From positions 124,001 through 188,000 of the forward strand of contig NZ_JACSQL010000006.1 in the NCBI RefSeq assembly GCF_014836635.1: a stretch of 64,000 nt of DNA, written 5' to 3'. Positions 34,467 to 43,538 of this stretch are shown here, piece after piece. The DNA comes from Paenibacillus gallinarum. Lineage in GTDB: Bacteria > Bacillota > Bacilli > Paenibacillales > Paenibacillaceae. Each line of letters opens with the position of its first letter. The stretch's first letter is position 1. A model generated the notes under the pieces. That model searched no databases. It saw nothing but the letters and a program-made list of their open reading frames with translations, and had not been told where the DNA came from. Position numbers and translations under genes: made by a program.

Positions 34467-35345
34467 ATTAACTTAGGTGAATTTGAAAAAGCGATAAAGA
34501 AAAATAAAATTGAAAGTTGTATTGTCTACAAAGATAACTCCATATTATTTGAATATTATAGAAATCGAAAAATGAAAGATAAACAACACAAAGTAAATTC
34601 AATTACAAAGAGTGTTATGTCTGCTTTGTTTGGAATTGCAATTCAACAGGGTTATATCAAAAATGAAAACGTCCCAATATCGAATTACTTCCCAAACATT
34701 GATGATACAAAAAAAAGAATTACAATTAAACATCTGTTAACGATGTCCTCGGGGCTCAGGTGGCCTGGAAATGAAGCTATGATTCCAACAAAGAATTGGG
34801 TGAAGTTCATTCTTGAACAACCTGTTAAATTAGAGCTTGGAACGCAAATGAAATATAGCTGCGGTAATTCTCATCTACTTAGCGCTATATTACAGAAGGT
34901 AACCCAAATGAGCACTGTAGATTTTGCAAAAAGAAACTTGTTTTTACCTTTAGATATTCACGAATTTAATTGGTATGAAGATGCTCATGGGATTGCAAAA
35001 GGCGGATTTGGTTTGACGATGAAGATCGAAGATATGTTGAAATTTGGGATCTTGTATATGCAAAATGGAAAATGGAATTCGGAACAACTGATCCCTGCTG
35101 AATGGATAGAAAAATCAACAACGCATAATTCTATTGCAGAATCATTGTACGGATATCATTGGTGGATAATGAACAGTAAGAATGTAGATTGTGAAGAAGA
35201 CAAAACATTCTATGCTATGGGTATGGGAGGGCAATATATATTTGTTAATCAAAAAAAACGATTAGTTACCATATTTACAAGTAACTTATCTGATCATACC
35301 TCAAGCCCATTACAATATTTTGGAAATTATATTTTGAGTAAATAA
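34467..35345 (+). CDS. serine hydrolase, beta-lactamase family, apparent non-AUG start
   Basis: SITKSVMSALFG contains the SxxK nucleophile, and later YSCGNSHLLS supplies the YxN-type motif. The first ATG in frame is 34572, but that would remove LGEFEKAIKKNKIESCIVYK and the strand before the SxxK helix, which this family needs. That upstream sequence is open back to a good AAGGAAGG at about 34450-34456, placing the start at ATT 34467 (or ATT 34464). No ATG, GTG or TTG is available there. About 292 residues. Confidence 0.75.
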   Translation: MNLGEFEKAIKKNKIESCIVYKDNSILFEYYRNRKMKDKQHKVNSITKSVMSALFGIAIQQGYIKNENVPISNYFPNIDDTKKRITIKHLLTMSSGLRWPGNEAMIPTKNWVKFILEQPVKLELGTQMKYSCGNSHLLSAILQKVTQMSTVDFAKRNLFLPLDIHEFNWYEDAHGIAKGGFGLTMKIEDMLKFGILYMQNGKWNSEQLIPAEWIEKSTTHNSIAESLYGYHWWIMNSKNVDCEEDKTFYAMGMGGQYIFVNQKKRLVTIFTSNLSDHTSSPLQYFGNYILSK

Positions 35346-35440
35346 GAGATTGATAAGTAAGTCAAAGAAGGCATGCCCATTATATAACTCTAGAAAGGAT
35401 AGTTTTAGTTTATAACTTTTTTAATTAAGGAGTTGTTGTA

Positions 35441-36331
35441 TTGTCATATATAGATAAACTAGTTTCTCAAGTATTATTGGTTGTTAAAACTTTTGGATTA
35501 GATGAAATTATACCTGTTATTCTGAGTAATGGAGGCAATCTGATTATTCATTTGGCTCCCTATCCCATTGTTGCCCGATTAGCCAATGTTATTACACAGG
35601 AAGAAGCAAATATCGCATATAAGAGACTCAATAGGGAATTACAAATAGCACGACACCTTCAAATCAGGAACGTTCCCGTGTTACTACCTACTGATCTTGT
35701 TGATGCAGGACCCCACAATGTTGATGACACATGGATGACGCTTTGGAACTATGTACCTCCTATAGAGTTACAACGTCCATCACCGAGTGAAAGCGTTGAA
35801 CTCGTAAGTAAACTTTCCATAGCAATGAAGGACTTTTCTGAAGAACTTCCCGTACTTGGTGTTTGGGAACGGACTTGTCGATCGGCTGCAAGATTGATGA
35901 AGAACTCGGACCCACGTATACAAGCCTTACTTGAAATGTTTCATGAAGTAGATAAAAAGATGCGATTAGAAACAAGTGTTTTCATACCATCCCATGGAGA
36001 TGCCCACGCTGGAAATTTAGTTCCAAGTACGGAAGGTTGGATCTGGACGGACTTTGAGGATGTATCATTGATGCCCGCTTACTGGGATCTAGCATCATTT
36101 GTTGGTAATCTCGCCTTGTTTAATGGATTTAAAGATCCAACTTTAAGTTACATGTTGAGTAATAAAGAGGTCATCTTGGATCCAAAAGCATTTACTTTTG
36201 CCCTGACCGCCCGCATATTGATGTCTACAATTGGTAATTTAGATTACGCTTTTGAAGGTTATGGTGATTTGGAATTTGCTACTCAACAGTTAGAGCTCGC
36301 GGGAGATTTCATTAGTCATATAAATATATGA
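35441..36331 (+). CDS. aminoglycoside phosphotransferase (APH) family protein
   Basis: A 296-residue kinase-like protein. FIPSHGDAHAGNLVPS near residue 186 is the Brenner-type catalytic loop (HGDxxxxN), and WIWTDFEDVSLMPAYWDLAS holds the metal-binding DFE/D. The N-lobe is FGLDEIIPVILSNGGNLIIHL. The start is TTG 35441 with GGAG 9 nt upstream. It may phosphorylate an aminoglycoside, a sugar or another small hydroxyl compound. A left half-site follows. Confidence 0.85.
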   Translation: MSYIDKLVSQVLLVVKTFGLDEIIPVILSNGGNLIIHLAPYPIVARLANVITQEEANIAYKRLNRELQIARHLQIRNVPVLLPTDLVDAGPHNVDDTWMTLWNYVPPIELQRPSPSESVELVSKLSIAMKDFSEELPVLGVWERTCRSAARLMKNSDPRIQALLEMFHEVDKKMRLETSVFIPSHGDAHAGNLVPSTEGWIWTDFEDVSLMPAYWDLASFVGNLALFNGFKDPTLSYMLSNKEVILDPKAFTFALTARILMSTIGNLDYAFEGYGDLEFATQQLELAGDFISHINI

Positions 36332-36342
36332 AAATAGTTACT

Positions 36343-36366
36343 GATATCCTATAACATTGCTTTTCA
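36343..36366 (+). repeat. attC-like left half-site
   Basis: GATATC then CTATAAC (36349-36355), ATTGCTTTTCAC: the left outer box and inner-arm start of the family. The next gene starts at once, so the right half is missing. Confidence 0.45.
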
Positions 36367-36386
36367 CATAAGGAGGGGTTAAAAAT

Positions 36387-37148
36387 ATGTATAGTTCGTA
36401 CGGAGAACTTTGTACTGAAGTTTATGATCTTAGTAAACCATTGGGTTACTCTGTTGGAGATGTAGAGTTTTATTTAGAACGCTTATCTAACATTAAAGGA
36501 AAAGTCCTTGAAGTTGGTTGCGGATCCGGCAGAGTTTTAATCCCACTACTCCGGGCAGGAATTGACATAGAGGGGTTAGATAATTCCGCTGCGATGATGG
36601 ACTCCTGTAGAAGAAGATGTGACGAATTAAACCTGGCTGCTACACTGTATAACAATGAAATGCAAAATTTTTCTTTAACGAAGAAATATGATGCTATTAT
36701 CATTCCTGGGGGTTCGTTTCAATTAATAGAAGGCCGGGAACAAGCGATTACTACTTTAAAACATTTACATTCCTATTTAACGCCTGGGGGCAGGTTGATA
36801 ATGGATTTGTTTATCCCCACTGATTTAAATGTACATTTCACCTCTACTAGGACGTGGAATACTGCTAACCATGAAGTAATTATTTTGGAAGAGAGAAGGA
36901 CCGAAGTGAATATACTGGAACAGAGAATAGTGTCGTTATTGAAATACGAGAAATGGAAAGAAGGGAATCTAATTCAGACAGAATTATAACGCTTACCTTT
37001 AAGTTGGTACGGAAACTATGAATTCGACTGTTTACTTGATAGATTAGGTTATGAAGAAATCATAAAGTCAGCTAATTATAAGTTTATGAATACACCTTCA
37101 ATTGATGGACAGATGATAACATATGAAGCCAGGAAAGCTTTAGTATAA
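36387..37148 (+). pseudogene. class I SAM methyltransferase with in-frame stop
   Basis: The first 200 codons encode a methyltransferase: KVLEVGCGSGRVLIPLLRAG (motif I) near residue 35, GLDNSAAMM and YDAIIIPGGSFQLI. The frame ends at TAA 36987-36989 after NLIQTEL, yet the same frame continues RLPLSWYGNYEFDCLLDRLG to a TAA at 37146-37148, matching the usual C-terminal domain of the family (RFPLRWY-like). A single CAA-to-TAA change explains this. Either a pseudogene or a truncated protein. AAGGAGGGG precedes the ATG. Confidence 0.8.
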
Positions 37149-37168
37149 GTGGCACAAGTCTAAACTTC

Positions 37169-37307
37169 TCATAACAAGGCACTACAGATTTACGAATTCA
37201 CTCTTGAGCCCTAAAAAGGATTTGCTAGAAATCTATTCACGCGATCCATTCAATCAGCAAAGTATAACAATTCAGACCTACAGTCCGTATTACGCAGAAA
37301 GTTGGAA
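37169..37307 (+). repeat. attC-like site 17
   Basis: Left box TCATAAC (37169-37175), followed by AAGGCACTACAGATTTACG, with right end CGTATTACGCAGAAA and box GTTGGAA (37301-37307), followed by ATG. It is the clearest paired site outside the first 24 kb. Confidence 0.55.
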
Positions 37308-37385
37308 ATGACAGAATTCAGAATTCAGTCTAATGCCCCTATTTCCGCGACAGACATAGGAGAAACCACTAGTGAGGTGAGATAA

Positions 37386-38000
37386 ATGAAAAGATGGGCT
37401 ACATTTATATTATTTGTATCATTGTGTATGTTGATGGGATGTGAGTCTTCTACCATAGAATCTGATAAAATTACCGAAAAAAAAGTGGAGCAAATATCAG
37501 AGAAAATATCGATCGCATATATTAATTTTGACAGTGAAGAGTACTCTATTATGAAAGCAGCAGGTACAGATCATGTAATGATATTTTCAATAGATTATGG
37601 AAATGTAAATGTAGAGAATATCAATTATTGGATTGATCATTATAAAGATGGAGAGTTTTCCGGAACAATGTTAGATATGGGTTCTCAAATAACGACTGAT
37701 ACGAAAAGTAAGCTGTATTTTTCAACTATAAACATGGATACAAAACAAGAATTATGGACCATGGCATTAAGACAAAATGGAAACATCAGTAGCGGAAAAC
37801 AAATGAATACCAATATGGATTTTGGTAGCACGATAACGGAACCAATAACCCAGAATACTTCAGCGGATTTAAATCAAGTTATTGACTTAGGAATGATGAT
37901 CAGAAATAAAGATAAAAATTCGTTTGGCTCACACGAAGATATGGAGAAAACAATTGAACAGAACGAAGACGTTTACATACTAAGGTGTAAGATAAGTTAG
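37386..38000 (+). CDS. putative lipoprotein of unknown function
   Basis: A 204-residue protein with a signal peptide and lipobox LMGC (Cys 19), so it is anchored on the outer face of the membrane. The mature part has short beta-strand-rich stretches (DHVMIFSIDYGNVNVENINY, TKSKLYFSTINMDTKQELW). I do not recognise the family. GAGGTGAG precedes ATG 37386. Another lipoprotein gene follows at once. Confidence 0.7.
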   Translation: MKRWATFILFVSLCMLMGCESSTIESDKITEKKVEQISEKISIAYINFDSEEYSIMKAAGTDHVMIFSIDYGNVNVENINYWIDHYKDGEFSGTMLDMGSQITTDTKSKLYFSTINMDTKQELWTMALRQNGNISSGKQMNTNMDFGSTITEPITQNTSADLNQVIDLGMMIRNKDKNSFGSHEDMEKTIEQNEDVYILRCKIS

Positions 38001-38024
38001 GAAGATAAGGTGGTGATTTTACGT

Positions 38025-38420
38025 ATGAAGAAAGTAGTTGTTACTTCTTTATTAGTACCACTAATATTAAGTGGATGTTCATTAAATGAAGAATTCAACA
38101 ATGAAGGCAGGCCAGACTCAACCAATGAGGAGGGTACTAATCCTACAAATGATACCATTATAACAGGATATATTATTGATAAGGAAAAAGAGCGGCTACT
38201 TGTTGTTGAAGGATTAGATGAATCAGAATTTAATATCACTCAGCAGACAGTTGATGAAATATTAAAAATTGCTAATCCAAATGCAACTTGGGTTTCTATC
38301 GGAGATATTAAATACAATGATTTTAACGTCGGTGAACAAGTTAAGATCACAGTAGATGGGGGAGTAAATACATCGTTTCCTGCGAAAGCATCTGCTAAGA
38401 AAATTGAATTAGTTAAATAA
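38025..38420 (+). CDS. DUF3221-like lipoprotein
   Basis: Start ATG 38025 gives MKKVVVTSLLVPLILSGCSL, a lipoprotein signal with lipobox LSGC. The mature 110 residues include NDTIITGYIIDKEKERLLVV and FNVGEQVKITVDGGVNTSFPAKASAKKIEL, which resemble the DUF3221 OB-like domain common in Bacillales. It is convergent with the broken gene on the - strand, whose end it closely abuts. Confidence 0.72.
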   Translation: MKKVVVTSLLVPLILSGCSLNEEFNNEGRPDSTNEEGTNPTNDTIITGYIIDKEKERLLVVEGLDESEFNITQQTVDEILKIANPNATWVSIGDIKYNDFNVGEQVKITVDGGVNTSFPAKASAKKIELVK

Positions 38421-38439
38421 ACTATTTTGGGCATAAATT

Positions 38440-38928
38440 GTTGCGAATTAGTTTTTCGCCCGGTCGTAGCACTTATGCTTTCGATTCTTTTAGTGCAGTA
38501 AGACATCGCTTCTTTTAATTTCTCATCGTTTAATCTGTTTGCTATTGTACAGTGAGGTACCCAGTTATTAGGAAGATATGGAGACTCAGCATTCATTCGA
38601 TATTTTTCAAAGAAACTGTGATGATTAGCATGGAACGTTAAAATTCTTTGGAAGGAACAGGGGGAAGGAATAAAATCCCTGTATTCAAAAAGGTCCCTAT
38701 TGAGTTCATAGTAATTGAAAGTTGTTTTTTAGATTCATAAAAGAAGTCAAAATCGCTTATGAATTGATCGATATCTACGTTTGAGTCATAACCTGCTATC
38801 GTAATATGAGGTCGTCTATCTTGTACTTCTTCTGCATATTTGGAAACGGCATGATCACTCAACTCTTTCCAAACTTAGTTTATATAGAGCTCTGTATCCT
38901 GGTCAAAATGTGCAACTACTCCGTACAT
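38440..38928 (-). pseudogene. 2H phosphoesterase (2'-5' RNA ligase family) relic, inverted
   Basis: Read on the - strand from ATG 38928: MYGVVAHFDQDTELYIN, a stop (38875-38877), then VWKELSDHAVSKYAEEVQDR, PHITIAGYD, and a frame change near 38640 before FHANHHSFFEKYRMNAE and PNNWVPHCTIANRL. The pieces collinearly match the intact gene at 1912-2481. The C-terminal end has been lost. One nonsense and one frameshift mutation make it a clear pseudogene; it is also inverted relative to almost all neighbours. Confidence 0.85.
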
Positions 38929-39068
38929 TTCTATAACCCCCTCAATAACTATAACCCCGGCAATGAAGAGTATTCAACGGCTCCACTTAGCAATCCTCCC
39001 CGATTTACAATTATAAGCAGAAAGCCGAAGTTTGGCGTTCATGTCGGTCTCATTACCGGATGAATAAA

Positions 39069-39162
39069 ATCAAACTAAATCGAAAAACCAACCGTTAATC
39101 CTAATAAGAACGAAAACTTTTCCTTAAGCATCCAAAGTATTTGAAATACAGAAAGATAGGGT
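39069..39162 (+). repeat. decayed attC-like site
   Basis: AATCAAAC (39068-39075) may be a left box. TTGAAATACAGAAAGATAGGGTGAAAT at 39141-39167 is a right end close to that of site 5 (AAGAAAGTTAGGTGAAAT). CTTAAG at 39123-39128. Confidence 0.4.
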
Positions 39163-39214
39163 GAAATTCAAGGGATCAATATAAATTGAAAATCTAGACG
39201 GGAGACATAGATAA

Positions 39215-39685
39215 ATGACTGAAGAATTAAACCAGAACATAAATAAAAAATATGAAATCAAAATACTTAAAGCGGAGTATATACAAGTGACCTATTGTAT
39301 TTATTTAACTATTATGGTCGTGTTCACTTTTGGAATAGATAGTTTATTAAATGCCTTTTTTGTTATTTTCGTACCTTTATATACCTTATTAAATATAGTA
39401 ATGCTGTTAATGAAGATTTCAAGAAAAAATAATGAGCTGCAAATACAAGAAAATGGAATTCAGATCAATCATATTGAAGTACCAAAACAGAAAATCGAAA
39501 AGATTATTATCCAAGGCTATTTTGTACAGAGTGTCGGTATTAAGTTGTATGGCAGAAAATTTGTTTCAATGAATTTACATTTTAGATTCAAGGATAATGA
39601 AGAAGTTAGCATAGAAGAATTAAAACAGTGGGCCAATATGAACCAGATAAAAGTAACTAGTGGGAAAATCTATAGATTGATGTAA
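39215..39685 (+). CDS. membrane protein with C-terminal PH-like region, unknown function
   Basis: A 156-residue protein with two hydrophobic segments (about residues 22-62), then a soluble C-terminal part of short strands (NELQIQENGIQINHIEVPKQ, KIEKIIIQGYFVQSVGIKLYG) that looks like a small bacterial PH-type barrel. No family named. A site-like repeat follows. Confidence 0.6.
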   Translation: MTEELNQNINKKYEIKILKAEYIQVTYCIYLTIMVVFTFGIDSLLNAFFVIFVPLYTLLNIVMLLMKISRKNNELQIQENGIQINHIEVPKQKIEKIIIQGYFVQSVGIKLYGRKFVSMNLHFRFKDNEEVSIEELKQWANMNQIKVTSGKIYRLM

Positions 39686-39699
39686 ATATCACTGGCATC

Positions 39700-39804
39700 A
39701 GATAACACAGCATTTCTACTTCGAGAATTCGCCCTTGATCCCCAACAGGTGAGTAAATGAATTCCTAAACAATTGAGACGCCGAGAATACGGAAATGCAA
39801 TAGG
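39700..39804 (+). repeat. attC-like site 18, degenerate right box
   Basis: Left box AGATAAC (39700-39706), preceded by GGCATC. Inner right arm CGAGAATAC (39782-39790), as in site 6. The right box has become CAATAGG (39798-39804), followed by AAAT. Confidence 0.5.
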
Positions 39805-39840
39805 AAATCTTCGTAAGGAATTATGTAAAGGAGAATTTTG

Positions 39841-40407
39841 ATGCTGAATCCAAAACCAGTAATTATTGAAGAATACAATGAAGAATGGCCAAAAGCATTC
39901 AAACTAATAGAATCAGCTTTATCTGACGAGCTTGATGGTCTAGTAATACGAATTGAACATGTTGGAAGCACTTCAGTACCGGGTCTTGCAGCCAAGCCAA
40001 TTATTGATATTGACGTAGTAATTGAATCTATGGATTACTTGGCAAAAGTGATCAAAAAGCTAGATCTACTAGGATATCTACATGAAGGTGATCTAGGCAT
40101 TAAGAATAGAGAAGCATTTGCAAGAAGAGACATTTATGTACCCTACAGTAGTGAAGGTAATGTACAGTATGAACATCATTTATATGTATGCGATGAAGAA
40201 AGTGTAGAACTAAATAGGCATATAATGTTTCGAGATATATTAAAAAATAATCCTCTACTAGCATCTGAGTATGCAAATTTAAAGATCGAACTCTCCAATA
40301 ACTTTACTCTTAATCGCAAAGCTTATACTGAAGGAAAGACAGAATTTGTTACGAGGGTAATGAATGATATATTACGACATACACCAAAGGATGGAATAAA
40401 TGATTAA
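39841..40407 (+). CDS. GrpB family nucleotidyltransferase-like protein
   Basis: A 188-residue UPF0157/GrpB protein. IRIEHVGSTSVPGLAAKPII near residue 38-58 is the family signature (a nucleotidyltransferase-fold GS..D.D variant), followed by DIDVVIE. HHLYVCDEES and FRDILKNNPLLASEYANLK are typical later motifs. Function unknown, although some relatives act on coenzymes or sugars. AAAGGAG precedes ATG 39841. It overlaps the next gene by 8 nt; a second GrpB gene lies at 42310. Confidence 0.88.
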   Translation: MLNPKPVIIEEYNEEWPKAFKLIESALSDELDGLVIRIEHVGSTSVPGLAAKPIIDIDVVIESMDYLAKVIKKLDLLGYLHEGDLGIKNREAFARRDIYVPYSSEGNVQYEHHLYVCDEESVELNRHIMFRDILKNNPLLASEYANLKIELSNNFTLNRKAYTEGKTEFVTRVMNDILRHTPKDGIND

Positions 40408-41062
40408 AGGAATCTTATTTGATTTAGATGGAACACTGCTAGATCGCGCTACGTCTTTAGTTAGTTTTCTTGAAAACCAGTACGATCGTATTCATGCTTT
40501 TCATAAAGTTGAGAAACACGTTTTTATAGATAGATTTGTTCAATTGGATCAAAAAGGATATGTTTGGAAAGATAAAGTTTATCAACAGCTCATAGAAGAG
40601 ATAGGAATAGATTTAAGCTGGCAAGAATTATTAGAGGATTACGTAGAATCATTTCAAGATCATTGCATTGGTTTTTCAGGGCTATTTGAAATGCTCGATC
40701 ACTTAAAAGAAAAGAACCTTAAGCTAGGTATTATTTCAAATGGATTTGGTCGTTTCCAGATGAATAATATTACAGGGCTTAAGATTGATCATTATTTTGA
40801 TGAGATATTAATTTCAGAGACGGAAGGACTAAGAAAACCGGATATTAAGATTTTCAAGACAGCATTAGACCGCTTAGGTTTAGAACCTAAAGACTCAATA
40901 TTTTTAGGAGATCATCCAATTAACGATGTAGAAGCGAGTATTAACGCTGGTATGTTAGGTATATGGAAAGAAGATGACTTTTACGAAAGACCATCAAGTG
41001 AATATAGATCAATAAAGAACTTGTTAGAATTAAAAGATATCTTCGCAAACATTTCAAATTAA
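40400..41062 (+). CDS. HAD family hydrolase
   Basis: A 220-residue phosphatase. ILFDLDGTLLDRATSL at residues 5-20 is HAD motif I, IISNGFGRFQ motif II, EGLRKPDIKIF motif III (Lys), and FLGDHPINDVEASINAG motif IV. Cap C1 is helical, as in YjjG/PgpX-like nucleotide or sugar phosphatases. Translational coupling with the GrpB gene (8-nt overlap) suggests co-expression. Confidence 0.9.
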   Translation: MIKGILFDLDGTLLDRATSLVSFLENQYDRIHAFHKVEKHVFIDRFVQLDQKGYVWKDKVYQQLIEEIGIDLSWQELLEDYVESFQDHCIGFSGLFEMLDHLKEKNLKLGIISNGFGRFQMNNITGLKIDHYFDEILISETEGLRKPDIKIFKTALDRLGLEPKDSIFLGDHPINDVEASINAGMLGIWKEDDFYERPSSEYRSIKNLLELKDIFANISN

Positions 41063-41081
41063 TAGAAAGGGAAAGAACTTT

Positions 41082-41840
41082 ATGAAAACCACAGATGCAT
41101 TTTCGAAATCAGTAAATCAATATATGAACTATACTAAGATGCCATGGGGACGACTATTTTATCAAACAGCGTGGCACCAGATAGATAAATTCTTTATTGA
41201 ACAACCACAAAGCATTTTAGATGTAGGTTGTGGTTTTGGGATATCTTCTAATGAATATGCCCTTAGAGGCAATAATGTAACTGGAATTGAACCTACCATG
41301 CATATGATTGAAATCGCAAAGCAAAACTCACAGTCAGTCAATTATATATGTAATTCATACGAAAATATGGTTGGTAAAATCGGAAAATACAACTGGATCT
41401 TTTGTCACAATGTACTAGAGTACGTTGAACAGCCGAGTCATTTTTTTTACCTTATAAGTAATTGTCAGAATAAAAATGGATTGTTATCATTAATAGCTCA
41501 TAATCCAACAGCTAAAGTAATGAAAAAAGCAATTATCAATAAAGATCCTGAGAGTGCATTAGCTACTATTGGGAATGAAAAGGATTACAGTAATGTTATA
41601 CAGACGGATATAACGATATATACTTTTGATCAGCTTTCATCGTGGTTATCCGAATCAGGATATGAAATTGTAGGTCATTTTGGAATACATAACCTCTATG
41701 GATATATCACAGATAATAATATAAAACAAAGTGAAGAATGGCATAACAAAATGATAACACTGGAATTTGAACTTGGGTGCCACGGACCGTATAGAGATAT
41801 TGCCATATTTACACACATAATCGCAAAAAAGATAGTTTGA
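41082..41840 (+). CDS. class I SAM-dependent methyltransferase
   Basis: A 252-residue methyltransferase resembling SmtA/CmoM-like enzymes. ILDVGCGFGISSNEYALRG near residue 47 is motif I, GIEPTMHMIEIAKQ follows, and WIFCHNVLEYVEQPSHFF is motif IV. GLLSLIAHNPTAKVMKKAI recalls the tRNA-modifying CmoM group, though the substrate is not certain. It follows the HAD gene by 19 nt, giving a three-gene cluster with GrpB. Confidence 0.87.
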   Translation: MKTTDAFSKSVNQYMNYTKMPWGRLFYQTAWHQIDKFFIEQPQSILDVGCGFGISSNEYALRGNNVTGIEPTMHMIEIAKQNSQSVNYICNSYENMVGKIGKYNWIFCHNVLEYVEQPSHFFYLISNCQNKNGLLSLIAHNPTAKVMKKAIINKDPESALATIGNEKDYSNVIQTDITIYTFDQLSSWLSESGYEIVGHFGIHNLYGYITDNNIKQSEEWHNKMITLEFELGCHGPYRDIAIFTHIIAKKIV

Positions 41841-41963
41841 ATTATCTCTTAATGTAAGCAACTCCTACTAAGAGCTTATATTCGCACTTTGAGTCATTTG
41901 ACCTCAAGCCTGGGGGAGTCTTCGATCATGGAATGAATAAATGATGTGTAAAAAAAGAAATAG

Positions 41964-41988
41964 ACGGTCCTTAAAGACCGTTTTTTTG
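41964..41988 (+). terminator. rho-independent terminator
   Basis: ACGGTC and GACCGT arms around CTTAAA, then a run of seven T. Confidence 0.9.
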
Positions 41989-42017
41989 ATTTGACTAGAC
42001 CTGTCCCGTTTCTCCAT

Positions 42018-42058
42018 AAGCCTTAAGAGATCCTAGATACAGAAACGTTATCGGAAAT
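42018..42058 (+). repeat. attC-like right half-site
   Basis: CTTAAG (42022-42027), inner arm CCTAGATAC (42032-42040), AGAAAC and box GTTATCG (42047-42053) followed by GAAAT. The right half is nearly perfect; no left half lies upstream. Confidence 0.6.
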
Positions 42059-42309
42059 CAACGCAAACTTGGAAAATCAATAGTATTTACTTATTCGTTG
42101 ATATTGTAAATCGCTCGTTTCGATTAACCGCTAATAACGGCGTCAGGTGAATAGTATTATTGCAGCTTACTTCTCATAGTGTTTCAGCAATGATATTGCA
42201 ATCTGATTACTGTCTTCTTCTCTGTAAACATATTCATATTGTGAAACCTTACGAAAACTTGGCTTGCAGAGTTATTTCGAAAAGCTAATTCTGAAGGAGG
42301 AAAGTAATT

Positions 42310-42855
42310 ATGGAAGATCAATGGAGAATTGCGGAATATGATTCGGAATGGAAATCATCGTTCCTAACGCTTGGAACTAAATTAAGAAATGTACTTGGCA
42401 AAGCGGCTGATCGTATTGACCATGTTGGTTCAACTTCGATTGAAGGAATGGATGCAAAACCGATAGTCGATATTCAGATCTCAGTCACGGATTTTGATAA
42501 TGAGTTATTATACCGTGAGCAGATTGAAAGTTTAGGGTTTAAAATGAGAAGAGAGAATCCAGACAAGACGAAGAAATACTTCCGTGAAATTCCTGGTAGA
42601 AGAAGAACTCATATTCATGTTAGACGAACAGGTAGTGTTTCTGAACAAATGACGTTAATGTTTAGAGACTATTTGCGTACTCATCCTTTTGATTGCATGA
42701 AATATGCTGAAGAAAAACATCGCTTAATGAAGTTACATAGTAAAGAACGTAGTAAGTATGTAGAAGGTAAAGGACCTATTGTATGGGAGATAATGCAAAA
42801 AGCACATGCATGGTCAATGGATGTAGGCTGGAAACCTGGCCGGTCAGATATGTAA
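42310..42855 (+). CDS. GrpB family protein, second copy
   Basis: A 181-residue GrpB/UPF0157 protein: DRIDHVGSTSIEGMDAKPIV near residue 37, DIQISVTDFDNE, then RRRTHIHVRRTGS and LMFRDYLRTHPFDCMKYAEE. It is only distantly like the copy at 39841, so the two were probably gained separately rather than by local duplication. A GGAGGAAAG site precedes ATG 42310. Confidence 0.88.
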   Translation: MEDQWRIAEYDSEWKSSFLTLGTKLRNVLGKAADRIDHVGSTSIEGMDAKPIVDIQISVTDFDNELLYREQIESLGFKMRRENPDKTKKYFREIPGRRRTHIHVRRTGSVSEQMTLMFRDYLRTHPFDCMKYAEEKHRLMKLHSKERSKYVEGKGPIVWEIMQKAHAWSMDVGWKPGRSDM

Positions 42856-42883
42856 GTGATTCAAGTGAAAAGGAGGATGGATT

Positions 42884-43381
42884 ATGCCAACCACTTCAAT
42901 AAATCTAAGACCCTTAACTATAGATGATTATAATATTGTTTTAAATTGGAGTAAGGATGATGCATTTTGTTCATCAAATGGCTGGGAAAAGAATAGAGAT
43001 CCTGAAGAGCTATTTAGATGGTGGAACAATTGTATAGATGTAGTGACAGATGATTTTATAAGAATGGGAATAGAAATGAATAAGCAATTATTAGGTTATG
43101 TAGACTTAGCTTATATTAAGGATAATACTGCCGAATTAGGTATAGCCATTGGTGATAGTAGACTGTGGGGAAAAGGAATAGGGTTCAATGCTGCACTAAG
43201 TATGATGGGATATGGAACAAAGGAATTAGGAGTCACAAGTTTTTACGCAGAAACACACGAGACAAATATACGAAGCAAAAAAATGCTGGGAAAGTTAGGT
43301 TTTAAGGAAATAAGCAGAATTGGTTTAGAAGAATATTTGGGTAAGAACGAACAACTTATACAGTACCGATATGATATTTAA
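42884..43381 (+). CDS. GNAT N-acetyltransferase
   Basis: A 165-residue GNAT of the RimJ/RimL or aminoglycoside 6'-type. INLRPLTIDDYNIVLNWSKD at the N-terminus, AIGDSRLWGKGIGFNAALSM near residue 88 as motif A, and NIRSKKMLGKLGFKEISRIG at the C-terminus. AGGAGG precedes ATG 42884. Substrate unknown. Confidence 0.88.
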   Translation: MPTTSINLRPLTIDDYNIVLNWSKDDAFCSSNGWEKNRDPEELFRWWNNCIDVVTDDFIRMGIEMNKQLLGYVDLAYIKDNTAELGIAIGDSRLWGKGIGFNAALSMMGYGTKELGVTSFYAETHETNIRSKKMLGKLGFKEISRIGLEEYLGKNEQLIQYRYDI

Positions 43382-43431
43382 GAACATAGGGGTTCACTTG
43401 GTATTTGAATATTCTGAAAATACGAGGAAAG

Positions 43432-43473
43432 CAATGGCACCATCATTTTTGGTGGCGCTATTCGTAGTTATAT
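43432..43473 (+). repeat. hairpin between two GNAT genes
   Basis: AATGGCACCATC and GGTGGCGCTATT can pair across ATTTTT. It is terminator-like but lacks a T tail; it could be the stem of a decayed repeat. Confidence 0.4.
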
Positions 43474-43538
43474 AAACAACGAACTATTACCGTCTTATCT
43501 CTCTATTGAATTTAACTAAATGCGAAAGAAGGAACAAT

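Larger units (their letters stand above)
41841..42309. other. intergenic region with terminator and repeat remnants
   Basis: Contains the terminator at 41964, an attC-like right half-site at 42018-42058 and a weaker right-end match GCGTCAGGTGAAT at 42140-42152. No gene is seen. Confidence 0.5.

Noticed and set aside
811..42060. The gene-separating repeats as rho-independent terminators or MITEs
   Set aside because: They lack T-tracts, are much longer than terminators, always lie 3' of + strand genes, and show no target-site duplications or transposon-like ends. The constant outer and inner boxes fit attC-like sites better, though MITE origin is not fully excluded.
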